Assembly (NCBI GenBank): GCA_914767715.1
Contig: OU612068.1
Span: 16,120,001 to 16,184,000, forward strand
DNA: 64,000 bases
Direction: 5' to 3'
DNA from: Membranipora membranacea
Lineage: Eukaryota; Bryozoa; Gymnolaemata; Cheilostomatida; Membraniporidae
In this document: piece after piece, positions 48,901 to 58,900 of the stretch
How positions within the stretch are numbered: position 1 is the first letter of the stretch
Layout of the letters: each line of letters begins with the position of its first letter
Position numbers and translations under genes: made by a program
The notes under the pieces: generated by a model
The model's input: the letters and a program-made list of their open reading frames with translations, nothing else
Told to the model about the DNA's origin: nothing
Databases searched by the model: none

Positions 48901-51900
48901 CTGTCCTGCGGATCCTGGCTGTCCTGCTGAACCTGGTTGTCCTGGTGCCCCTTGTGCTCCTGGTTGACCATCGAAACCTGGTGATCCTGGTGTTCCTGGT
49001 TGTCCTGCTGATCCTGGTTGTCCTGGTGCACCTTGTGCACCTGGTTGACCATCAAATCCTGGTGCTCCTGGTTGTCCAACACCTGGTGCTCCATCATTAC
49101 CTGGTTGCCCTGCTGATCCTGGTTGTCCTGCTGATCCTGGTTGTCCTGCTGATCCTGGTTGTCCTGGAGCACCTTGTGCGCCTGGTTGTCCATCAAATCC
49201 TGGTGACCCAGCTGATCCTGGTTGTCCAGCGGCTCCTGGTTGTCCTGGGGCACCTTGTGCTCCTGGTTGTCCATCAAATCCTGGTGCTCCTGCAGCTCCT
49301 TGTTGTCCAACACCTGGTGCTCCTGGTTGTCCAGCAGCTCCTGGTTGTCCTGGTGCTCCTTGTGCACCTGGTTGGCCATCAAATCCTGGTGCTCCTGGTT
49401 GTCCAACACCTGGTGCTCCATCGTTACCTGGTTGTCCTGCTGATCCTGGTTGTCCTGCTGATCCTGGTTGTCCTGGTGCACCTTGTGCTCCTGGCTGTCC
49501 ATCAAATCCTGGTGATCCAGCTGATCCTGGTTGTCCAGCAGCGCCTGTCTGTCCTGGTGCTCCTTGTCCTCCTGGTTGTCCATCGAATCCTGGTGATCCT
49601 GGAGAACCTGGTTGTCCTGCTGATCCTGGTTGTCCTGGTGCACCTTGTGCTCCTGGTTGTCCATCAAATCCTGGTGCTCCTGCGGCACCTTGTTGTCCAA
49701 CACCTGGTGCTCCTGGTTGTCCAGCGGCTCCTGGTTGTCCTGGTGCACCTTGTGCTCCTGGTTGTCCATCGAATCCTGGTGCTCCTGGTTGTCCAACACC
49801 TGGTGCTCCATCATTACCTGGCTGTCCTGCTGATCCTGGCTGTCCTGCTGATCCTGGTTGTCCTGGTGCACCTTGTGCTCCTGGTTGACCATCGAATCCT
49901 GGTGATCCTGGTGTTCCTGGTTGTCCTGCTGATCCTGGTTGTCCTGGTGCACCTTGTGCACCTGGTTGACCATCAAATCCTGGTGCTCCTGGTTGTCCAA
50001 CACCTGGTGCTCCATCATTACCTGGTTGACCTGCTGAGCCTGGTTGTCCTGCGGCTCCTGGTTGTCCTGGAGCACCTTGTGCTCCTGGTTGTCCATCAGA
50101 TCCTGGTGCTCCTGCGGCTCCTTGTTGTCCAACACCTGGTGCTCCTGGCTGTCCAGCAGCTCCTGGTTGTCCTGGTGCACCTTGTGCTCCTGGTTGACCA
50201 TCGAATCCTGGTGATCCCGGTGTTCCTGGTTGTCCTGCTGATCCTGGCTGTCCTGGTGCACCTTGTGCGCCTGGTTGACCATCAAATCCTGGTGCTCCTG
50301 GTTGTCCAACACCTGGTGCTCCATCATTACCTGGTTGACCTGCTGAACCTGGTTGTCCTCCGGCTCCTGGTTGTCCTGGAGCACCTTGTGCTCCTGGTTG
50401 ACCATCAAATCCGGGTGATCCTGCGGATCCTGGTTGTCCAGCAGCTCCTGTCTGTCCTGGTGCACCTTGTGCTCCTGGTTGTCCATCAAATCCATTTGAT
50501 CCTGCAGCTCCTGGTTGTCCAGCGGCTCCTGGTTGTCCTGGTGCACCTTGTGCTCCTGGTTGTCCATCAAATCCTGGCGCTCCTGGTTGTCCAACACCTG
50601 GTGCTCCATCATTACCTGGTTGCCCTGCGGATCCTGGCTGTCCTGCTGATCCCGGTTGTCCTGGTGCTCCTTGTGCTCCTGGTTGTCCATCAAATCCTGG
50701 AGAACCTGGTTGTCCTGCTGATCCTGTTTGTCCTGCTGACCCTGGTTGTCCTGGTGCACCTTGTGCGCCTGGTTGACCATCAAATCCTGGTGAGCCAGCT
50801 GATCCTGGTTGTCCAGCAGCTCCTGTTTGTCCTGGTGATCCTTGTGCTCCTGGTTGTCCGTCGAATCCTGGTGATCCTGCAGCTCCTGGTTGTCCAGCGG
50901 CTCCTGGTTGTCCTGGGGCACCTTGTGCGCCTGGTTGACCATCAAATCCTGGTGCTCCTGGTTGTCCAACACCTGGTGCTCCATCATTACCTGGTTGTCC
51001 TGCTGATCCTGGCTGTCCTGCTGATCCTGGTTGTCCTGCTGATCCTGGCTGTCCTGCTGATCCTGGTTGTCCTGGTGCACCTTGTGCACCTGGTTGTCCA
51101 TCAAATCCTGGTGATCCAGCTGATCCTGGTTGTCCAGCAGCTCCTGTCTGTCCTGGTGCTCCTTGTGCTCCTGGTTGTCCATCGAATCCTGGTGATCCAG
51201 GAGAACCTGGTTGTCCCGCTGATCCTGGCTGTCCTGGTGCACCTTGTGCGCCTGGTTGGCCATCAAATCCTGGTGCTCCTGGTTGCCCAACTCCTGGTGT
51301 TCCGTCGTTACCTCGCTCTCCAGGTGCTCCTGGTTGTCCAGCTGATCCTGGTTGTCCTGGTGCACCTTGTGCGCCCGGTTGACCATCAAATCCTGGTGCT
51401 CCTGGTTGTCCAACACCTGGTGCCCCATCGTTACCTGGTTGTCCTGCTGATCCTGGTTGTCCTGCTGATCCTGGTTGCCCTGGTGCACCTTGTGCGCCTG
51501 GTTGTCCATCAAACCCTGGTGACCCAGCTGATCCTGGTTGTCCAGCAGCTCCTGTCTGTCCTGGTGCTCCTTGTGCTCCTGGTTGTCCATCGAATCCTGG
51601 TGCTCCTGGAGAACCTTGTTGTCCTGCTGATCCTGGAGATCCTGGTTGTCCTGGTGCACCTTGTGCGCCTGGTTGACCATCAAATCCTGGTGCTCCTGGT
51701 TGTCCAACACCTGGTGCTCCATCGTTACCTGGTTGTCCTGCTGATCCTGGTTGTCCTGCTGATCCTGGTTGTCCTGGTGCACCTTGTGCGCCTGGTTGTC
51801 CATCAAATCCTGGTGACCCAGCTGAACCTGGTTGTCCAGCGGCTCCTGGTTGTCCTGGGGCTCCTTGTGCTCCTGGTTGTCCATCAAATCCTGGAGCTCC

Positions 51901-54185
51901 TGCGGCTCCTTGTTGACCAACACCTGGTGCTCCTGGTTGTCCAGCAGCTCCTGGTTGTCCAGCAGCTCCTGGTTGTCCTGATGCTCCTTGTGCACCTGGT
52001 TGACCATCAAATCCTGGTGCTCCTGGTTGTCCAACACCTGGCGCTCCATCGTTACCTGGTTGTCCTGCTGATCCTGGTTGTCCTGCTGATCCTGGTTGTC
52101 CAGGTGCACCTTGTGCTCCTGGTTGACCATCGAATCCTGGTGACCCAGCTGATCCTGGTTGTCCTGCGGCCCCTGGTTGTCCTGCGGCTCCTGGTTGTCC
52201 TGGTGAACCTTGTGCGCCTGGTTGACCATCAAATCCTGGTGCTCCTGGTTGTCCAACACCTGGTGCTCCATCGTTACCTGGTTGTCCTGCTGATCCTGGT
52301 TGTCCTGGGGCGCCTTGTGCGCCTGGTTGGCCATCAAATCCTGGTGCTCCTGGTTGTCCAACACCTGGTGTTCCGTCATTACCTCGCTGTCCTGGTGCTC
52401 CTGGTTGTCCTGCTGATCCTGGTTGTCCAGCAGCTCCTGTTTGTCCTGGTGCACCTTGTGCTCCTGGTTGTCCGTCAAATCCATTTGATCCTGCAGCTCC
52501 TGGTTGTCCAGCGGCTCCAGGTTGTCCTGGTACACCTTGTGCTCCTGGTTGTCCATCAAATCCTGGTGCTCCTGGTTGTCCAACACCTGGTGCTCCATCG
52601 TTACCTGGTTGCCCAGCAGATCCTGGTTGTCCTGGTGCACCTTGGGCTCCTGGTTGTCCATCAAATCCTGGTGAACCTGGAGAACCTGGTTGACCTGCTG
52701 ATCCTGGTTGTCCTGCTGATCCTGGTTGTCCAGCGGCTCCTGATTGTCCTGGTGCACCTTGTGCTCCTGGTTGTCCATCAAATCCTGGTGCTCCTGGTTG
52801 TCCAACACCTGGTGCTCCATCGTTTCCTGGTTGCCCAGCAGATCCTGGTTGTCCTGCTGATCCTGGTTGTCCCGGAGCACCTTGTGCTCCTGGTTGTCCA
52901 TCAAATCCTGGTGATCCTGGAGAACCTGGTTGGCCAGCAGCTCCTTGTTGTCCAACACCTGGCGCTCCGTCGTTACCTGGTTGTCCTGCAGCTCCTGGTT
53001 GTCCCGGTGCACCCTGGGCTCCTGGTTGTCCATCAAAACCTGGTGATCCTGGTTGTCCTGCTGACCCTGGCTGTCCTGCTGATCCTGGTTGTCCTGGTGA
53101 ACCTTGTGCTCCTGGTTGACCATCAAATCCTGGTGATCCAGCAGAACCTGGTTGTCCAGCAGCTCCTGTCTGTCCTGGTGTTCCTTGTGCTCCTGGTTGA
53201 CCATCAAATCCTGGTACTCCTGGTTGTCCAACACCTGGTACTCCGTCATTTCCTGGTTGTCCAGGTGATCCTGGTTGTCCTGCTGATCCTGGTTGTCCTG
53301 GTGCACCTTGTGCGCCTGGTTGACCATCAAATCCTGGTGACCCGGCTGATCCTGGTTGTCCAGCAGCTCCCGGTTGTCCTGGTGCACCTTGTGCTCCTGG
53401 TTGACCATCAAATCCTGGTACTCCTGGTTGTCCAACACCTGGTACTCCGTCATTTCCTGGCTGTCCTGCTGATCCTGGTTGTCCTGGCTCACCTTGTGCG
53501 CCTGGTTGACCATCAAATCCTGGTACTCCTGGTTGTCCAACACCTGGTACTCCGTCATTTCCTGGCTGTCCAGGTGATCCCGGTTGTCCTGCTGAACCTG
53601 GTTGTCCTGGTGCACCTTGTGCTCCTGGTTGGCCATCAAATCCTGGTACTCCTGGTTGTCCAACACCTGGTACTCCGTCATTACCTGGTTGTCCTGGAGA
53701 TCCTGGTTGTCCTGGTGCTCCTTGTGCGCCTGGTTGTCCATCAAATCCTGGGGATCCAGCTGATCCTGGTTGACCAGCAGCTCCTGTCTGACCTGGTGAT
53801 CCTTGTGCTCCTGGTTGTCCATCAAATCCTGGTGATCCTGGAGAGCCTGGCTGTCCTGCTGATCCTGGTTGTCCTGCAGATCCTGGTTGTCCTGGCTGAC
53901 CATCAAAACCTGATGTTCCTGGTTGACCTGGTTGTCCTTGAGCACCTGTTTGTCCAGGTAATCCATCGAATCCTGGTGAACCTGGTTGGCCTGTTGCTCC
54001 TTGTGGACCAGTGTCACCTGGTCGTGAGAAGCCAGTTGATCCTGTTGATCCACGTTGGCCAGTTGACCCAACCCTTCCTTGTGCCCCAGCGTATCCTGGG
54101 TTGCCTGGTCTTCCAGCTATACCTTGGTCTCCCTTCTGTCCTCTCTGTCCAGGTGCTCCTGGGGGTCCGGCTGGGCAGGAACATG
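39988..54185 (-). CDS. Collagen gene 2, exon 4: entire triple helix in one 14.2-kb exon
   Basis: 14,198 bases without an intron or a stop: two bases plus 4,731 codons and the stop. The acceptor TTTGCAG at 54186 completes an Ala codon before CSCPAG. The Met at 54204 lies in the intron and is not the true start. The exon contains nested tandem segmental duplications (offsets 846, 2,241, 2,139 and 2,415 bases, all multiples of three). Confidence 0.92.
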
Positions 54186-55581
54186 CTGCAAATATCAGAG
54201 ACAAATTTTCATGAGAAAGCCAATTAAAATAAGAACATCTTCACAAATCATTGACAATAATCATTATGGGTATTTTTAAGTGTCATATTGATAATTCCAA
54301 CAGGTACCCTCCATAATGATAGTAATCTAAGTGATCTCCTGTTCATTTAGTCGTTCATTAAGGATTATATATCTTCTTACAAACAGCATCACTTGGAAAT
54401 AAGCTCAGCCAATGCTAAAATTTACAGAGTGGACAGTTATTTTTCAATTAATTCACGGCCTTTCAGGGTATTTAGGGCTGAAATCAAGGCTGATCAGACA
54501 TTCGCTGTTTCCTTTTTTAAACTACACGGAACTGCTGCTGTTATGGTATAGAAGATAAGCTACATAATCAAATGTCTTTGAAATTTAGTTGGACATGTTT
54601 ATACAGGAGAATGAAGGGTCATTTGTTCCTCGTAGGATACAACAGAAATAAAGGAACTCAGTGATACTTTCTACTTTTCCCTACTTCCAGTGGGTAAAGG
54701 CTCAACTGCTCAGTTACTGGGAGCATCGTCATTGGCACAAGGTTTGTGTGCTAAATTTGATTCAATTTAATTCTTGGGCTTTTATAAGCAAATTGGATTG
54801 CTATATTTTAGCAGTATCAAATATAAAAAACTAATAAAATTTCTCATATTCTAACCTCCTGCGGCTGCGGTGCCGTAGCCGACCTCCTCGGCGGCTCCGT
54901 ATTCGTTTCCGTATTCTGTGCTTCTTCTCTTCCTGTTCAGTACTGTGTAAGCAGCGCTTGTGCTCTTCTTTAATTCTGTGATCTCTGTGTCAAATCTTGC
55001 ATTCTCTGTGTCAAATCTTGCATTCTCTGTTTCCATTTTCAAATTTATTCTGGCATTTTCAGCCTGGAGAGAAAAGGAAAATTCCAAAAATATATGAGAT
55101 ATTATAATAATATATTATATTTGTACATTTTACAATCTCAATTTGTCACTTGATACATATATACATATATACATATATACATATATACATATATACATAT
55201 ATACATATATACATATTTACATATATACATATATACATATATACATATATATGCCACACAGTGTAAATCAGCAAGATTATTTCTTTGAATACAACAAAAT
55301 GAGGAAAGGTGTTTGAGGATAAAGTTTTTTCTGGTTTACATACTTCTGGATTACAGAATCTTTTGCAACTGGTTATAGTTATTCAGAATAAAAATCTTTA
55401 CGTTGCTCATTCATACCTGAAGACTGTCGATCTTATTCATCAGATGAACACCGAAGATGGTTCCAGCGACGGTGACGGTGATGAAAAGACCAGTGAGAGC
55501 AATAACTCCTAGTCCTGAGACTGCTGGAGTTCTGCGCTCCTCTTTGTGGGTAAAGTCAGCATACTCTAAATCCCCCTTCAT
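39988..55581 (-). CDS. Giant membrane-anchored fibre-type collagen, gene 2 (4,856 aa)
   Basis: Paralogue of gene 1, head-to-tail upstream of it. Exons 55417-55581, 54856-55063 and 39988-54185 join in phases 0 and 1. Residues 1-20 are a basic cytosolic tail ([15 protein letters not shown]), and 21-47 a single membrane helix ([20 protein letters not shown]). Residues 56-87 form a heptad array with ENARFDT units. A furin-type RKRR lies at 99-102, followed by a Gly/Ala/Tyr hinge and CSCPAG. About 4,700 residues of Gly-X-Y follow. The N-terminal part of the helix has [16 protein letters not shown] and other Arg-containing triplets. The body repeats [16 protein letters not shown] with [15 protein letters not shown] interruption blocks. 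The C-terminus is ATGPIRIV then [11 protein letters not shown], shared in layout with gene 1. No C-propeptide. At about 0.286 nm per residue the helix would be near 1.3 micrometres, among the longest collagens. Likely a secreted cuticle-type fibre after cleavage. Confidence 0.92.
41449..46201 (-). repeat. Higher-order segmental duplications inside collagen gene 2 (offsets 846 and 2,241)
   Basis: Segments at 41449-41800 and 42295-42650 match at offset 846, for example the variant CCTGTCTGTCC at 41666 and 42512. Segments at 42295-43960 and 44536-46201 match at offset 2,241, including the private variant GATTGTCC at 42791 and 45032. These are frame-neutral expansions of the helix. Confidence 0.8.
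46966..51250 (-). repeat. Higher-order segmental duplications inside collagen gene 2 (offsets 2,139 and 2,415)
   Basis: Matched anchors include GGTTGCCCTGCTGATCC at 46964/49103 (offset 2,139) and TTGACCTGCTGA at 47611/50026 (offset 2,415). CCTGGAGAACCTGG at 48281/50696 also gives 2,415. Both offsets are multiples of three. They imply two separate unequal exchange events overlapping in this stretch. Confidence 0.75.
54856..55063 (-). CDS. Collagen gene 2, exon 3: heptad coil and RKRR site
   Basis: Acceptor TCTCCAG, donor GGAG/GTTAGA, 69 codons plus one base. The heptad unit ENARFDT occurs twice in tandem (21-base DNA repeat at about 54988-55029), preceded and followed by similar heptads. Then come [10 protein letters not shown] and a GYGTAAAG hinge. 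Suggests an N-terminal trimerisation coil removed by cleavage. Confidence 0.85.
55153..55252. repeat. Microsatellite (ATATATACAT)n, about ten units
   Basis: Ten-base unit ATACATATAT repeated with a single interruption (ATATTTACAT), in intron 2 of collagen gene 2. Confidence 0.95.
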
Positions 55582-55586
55582 CTTCC
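55417..55586 (-). CDS. Collagen gene 2, exon 2: start codon and transmembrane anchor
   Basis: Acceptor TTTTGCAG at 55587, GGAAG then ATG at 55579-55581. 55 codons end at CTTCAG/GTATGA. Compared with gene 1 it lacks seven residues (NQTSRIN) before the final SLQ. Confidence 0.88.
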
Positions 55587-55793
55587 CTGCAAAATAAAAC
55601 TCACAATATATATCATTGGAATATAAATGTCGGTAAATAAAAAATTAATTGGTTTATTACTGAATGAGAATGATTTTTGACCTCTTCCTTAGGTTCACAA
55701 CTTTAGTCAAATCAATTTGCATTCAATTTAATGATTGTGCTATGCACTTATGAAAATATCCAATTTAATAACACTGTTTAAGAATTCACAAAC

Positions 55794-55902
55794 CTTTTGT
55801 TGAGGTAAGAATCTCTTGTAGGTATAGAGATATTTAAGTTTAAGAAGGAGAAGTAAGATGCCTGAAACTGAAACCCTCTGAGCTGAGAGAAACTGAATCT
55901 GA
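55794..55902 (-). other. Collagen gene 2, non-coding first exon (predicted)
   Basis: Lies downstream of the TATA box at 55925-55932. The donor candidate is CAAAAG/GTTTGTG at 55794. The sequence has no ATG in good context before that donor. The exact start and donor are not certain. Confidence 0.45.
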
Positions 55903-55924
55903 TTTCTCAAGCAGAACCTGGCAG

Positions 55925-55932
55925 TATTTATA
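55925..55932 (-). promoter_or_regulatory. TATA box of collagen gene 2
   Basis: GGTATAAATACTG on the minus strand, about 345 bases upstream of the start-codon exon. Both collagen genes have a TATA box and a short untranslated first exon, as expected for strongly and developmentally expressed matrix genes. Confidence 0.7.
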
Positions 55933-58900
55933 CCGCCGAAAACTGATGGCTGATACTGCCTGATATCTGATTGGTTGTCAGGGACTTCTCCATGGTCGGT
56001 GGATATTACCTAGGTGAGAAACTCAATAACAAACCAATTCAACATCATAGGGGATTACAATCATTTATTGGGCTAATACGATTTAATTGATGCATTTTCA
56101 TTACCAATACCGTAGATGTCGTTTTGAGGTTGAGACTGATTTCCAGGCCAAACCCAGCCTAAAATGGATTTACCCAGTGATAAGAGGCGGATTAAACAGC
56201 AATAATCCAAGCAGAGTGGAATTAATGACCATTGTATTAATCATTACAGAACTATCAGTCGCATTTCATCTAATCTATAAAAATCCCCAAATAATCCCTA
56301 GCTTTAGGTCTCACCTGTATGATATTTTATATTTACTCACGGAGGCGAGCGTAGCGCACCCTGATTTAGCACTGCTTTCAAAAGCAGATTTGGACTATAG
56401 TCTAACACTTTATGTATTATCTCCCCCACACGTAGATTTCACACATCATTATATGACAGGTGATGTTAAAGTCTTGTTTTCACATGGAACTTTTGAGAAG
56501 CATCAGCTCTCTGGTTTATGAATACCACATTCAGTAAATCCTCAACTAATTGAGATATATCATCTTCATTTATCTTTTAAATCTACTTGATCCTATGAGA
56601 AAAAAGTCAATTCAAATCGTTAAATTTCAATTCTTCTTCTTCTTTGACCAATATTGTCAGCCACAAGCCAGTCTTGTGATGAAAACTTGACGATGATGAA
56701 TTTGCATATGTACGTACTGGAACTTTACTCTATACCTATTCACCACACCATTTTTTTAAGTTTCTGCATTTGTTTCGATACTTTGATAGCAAACAATAAA
56801 TTCACCCAAATACTCAATAATATATATATTATATATACATATACTCAAATATGAATAGCGGTGTCTATGAGGGCGCAAATCTACCATGTTATATGCTAAG
56901 CTAATACATATGAATCAACCAGCTATTTATCAGTCTGGGAAATAAAAAACTACTGTTCCTAAGTCCACAAGCTGACATGGTATTTAATCAAAGCCGGACA
57001 GAGTATCATTAGGTCTCAATCTCATTGCCACAGAGTCTAACTGAAGTAGAGATTGAATCGGTACCAGGATGAACAAGGTATTAAATCTGGCATATACTTG
57101 AAGATTGAGAGTATTACAACAAGTGGATCGGTTTCCCAACGTCTTAAATGTCCAACTACAGTAAATCTAATAAGTTGAGATGTTCTTTTTTGCTGAGTAA
57201 ATCTCTCGATTGATAGCTTCATATGAGAGTTGTTTGCGAGTTGAATGCAAGCTGACCATGGTTTATCTCAACGCCATTCCGGTCAACCGATAGCGATAGA
57301 GCTGTGTCTTAGCTAGATTGAAATGGTCATCGCCAGAATTCTGGTAAGGAAGGAGATCTTTAGTTTGTCAATTTCAGCCAAGCATGGGAGTTTTTTACTA
57401 AGGGTTAGATATAAGACATGGAAACCCGTCGATTAGGCCTTGTATAAGGCCATTACACCAATAACAAGATCTCCAAAGCCCAAATCGCTCAGGACATTGA
57501 AACCATCAGTCTGCTAGAACCAAAGCTCAATACTGACCTTATATTGTATAATCTCATATTTCTCAAATTATCAATGAACTATCAATACCAAAATATCGGT
57601 GAAATACCTTAAGGAAATGATGGTGTAGCAAGATATGGGGGTTGTTGCAAACCTGCCGACAATCACCGCCAACAATAATGATCCCATGATATTGCAAACA
57701 ATGGTAGACCCTAGCTGTACTGTAGGTAACGATGACTTTGGATTCATTTCTGATGAATTAAGAAATACTTTCAATGAGTTTTTAGTATCTTTGACAGTTG
57801 GTTCTCGTGTTTTTTCTCGAATTTTCTTCCTGACAAGCTTTTGTTAAGACTGGGCGTATCCCCTTCCTTGACTACCCTAGATATGCTAACTATAAAAACT
57901 CTAGTGATTACATAAATATTCAAGAACATTCTGAATCCTTTTCATTCTGGTAGCATAAGTGTCGCCTGACCAAAATGTTGTCAGATTTAGATGATTACAA
58001 CTCATATTGAAGACCACCCGGGTAAGAGTATTTTTCTGTGGGAATCAAGGACGAAACGCATTATGACATCACATGAAACTGTTTGTACAAGAGTATCTCA
58101 TTGGGTCCAAAGACAACCATATTCTTAATACTGGAAGTATTGTAGATGGTTCTTGATATGATATAATGATATTACGCACATAATGGTGTCCTTTTACATT
58201 GATCGCTGGAATAATCAACTTTATCATACTAGCTTGTTTCATCTCGGATTTTCTTCCTGACAAGTTATTTAAGACTGGGCGTTACTTCTTTTTTACTACC
58301 ATAAGTATTATAACTAGGAAAGTGTTTCATGATTATATGATTTCATAGTGATTCCGGAACATTCCATAACCAGTTTCTTCAGGTACCTGTGGTCTAGAAA
58401 ACTTATTATATATGTAAATATAATAATTCTCCCTCGTTGTGAATAATTAATTACCATATGAAACTGAAATTGAAACTTTGATCCTCTTTTTACCTGAGTG
58501 CAAACGATATTTATTGCGATAGTTCTTGTGAAGACTTTGCATGAACTAATCCGCCATAAATATAAAGATTAGGTGTGTATCCTTGTAGGCGATATCTTTC
58601 TCAGGTTTCATGGCTCACAAAGATAGTATTATTCTCTGGTGTCTGGTGTCTGGTTTGGTCTTTTAGCCTGAATGCATAATTAAGCTTCAGATATGAAAAT
58701 CATATTTTTTTTCGGTTATATTAACTTATTGTAGAGACTGTTTTACAACGATGTAAATAACAATATATAGGTGATTCTTCAGTCATCCCATTATAAATGT
58801 TCAATTTGTATTTTTTTTACAGGCAATAATTACCAATACTGCAATAAAAAATGAAGTTGAAATCCTCTGATAAGAAATTGATGGCGATTTTAGTACTATA

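Noticed and set aside
44907-54071. Minus-strand second-frame open reading frame of 3,054 codons (Asn-Gln-Glu-His-rich)
   Set aside because: It is the same repeat read in another frame. The Gly-X-Y frame joins to conserved upstream exons in phase and this one does not.
54186-54204. Met-Ser-Leu-Ile as a start and signal peptide of collagen gene 2
   Set aside because: It lies upstream of a good TTTGCAG acceptor whose phase fits exon 3. Gene 1 has the same structure, so the extension is intron.
40080-54227. Plus-strand open frames of 2,428 and 2,272 codons opposite the second collagen
   Set aside because: They are Leu/Val-rich mirror translations of the Gly-X-Y repeat. They have no independent promoter or splice evidence, and they start and end wherever the repeat happens to mutate.
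55153-55252. CRISPR-like array
   Set aside because: It is a simple ten-base microsatellite without spacers, inside an intron of an animal gene.
56087-56521. 144-codon plus-strand open frame as a gene
   Set aside because: No family motif, no promoter or splice context, and a composition like its surroundings.
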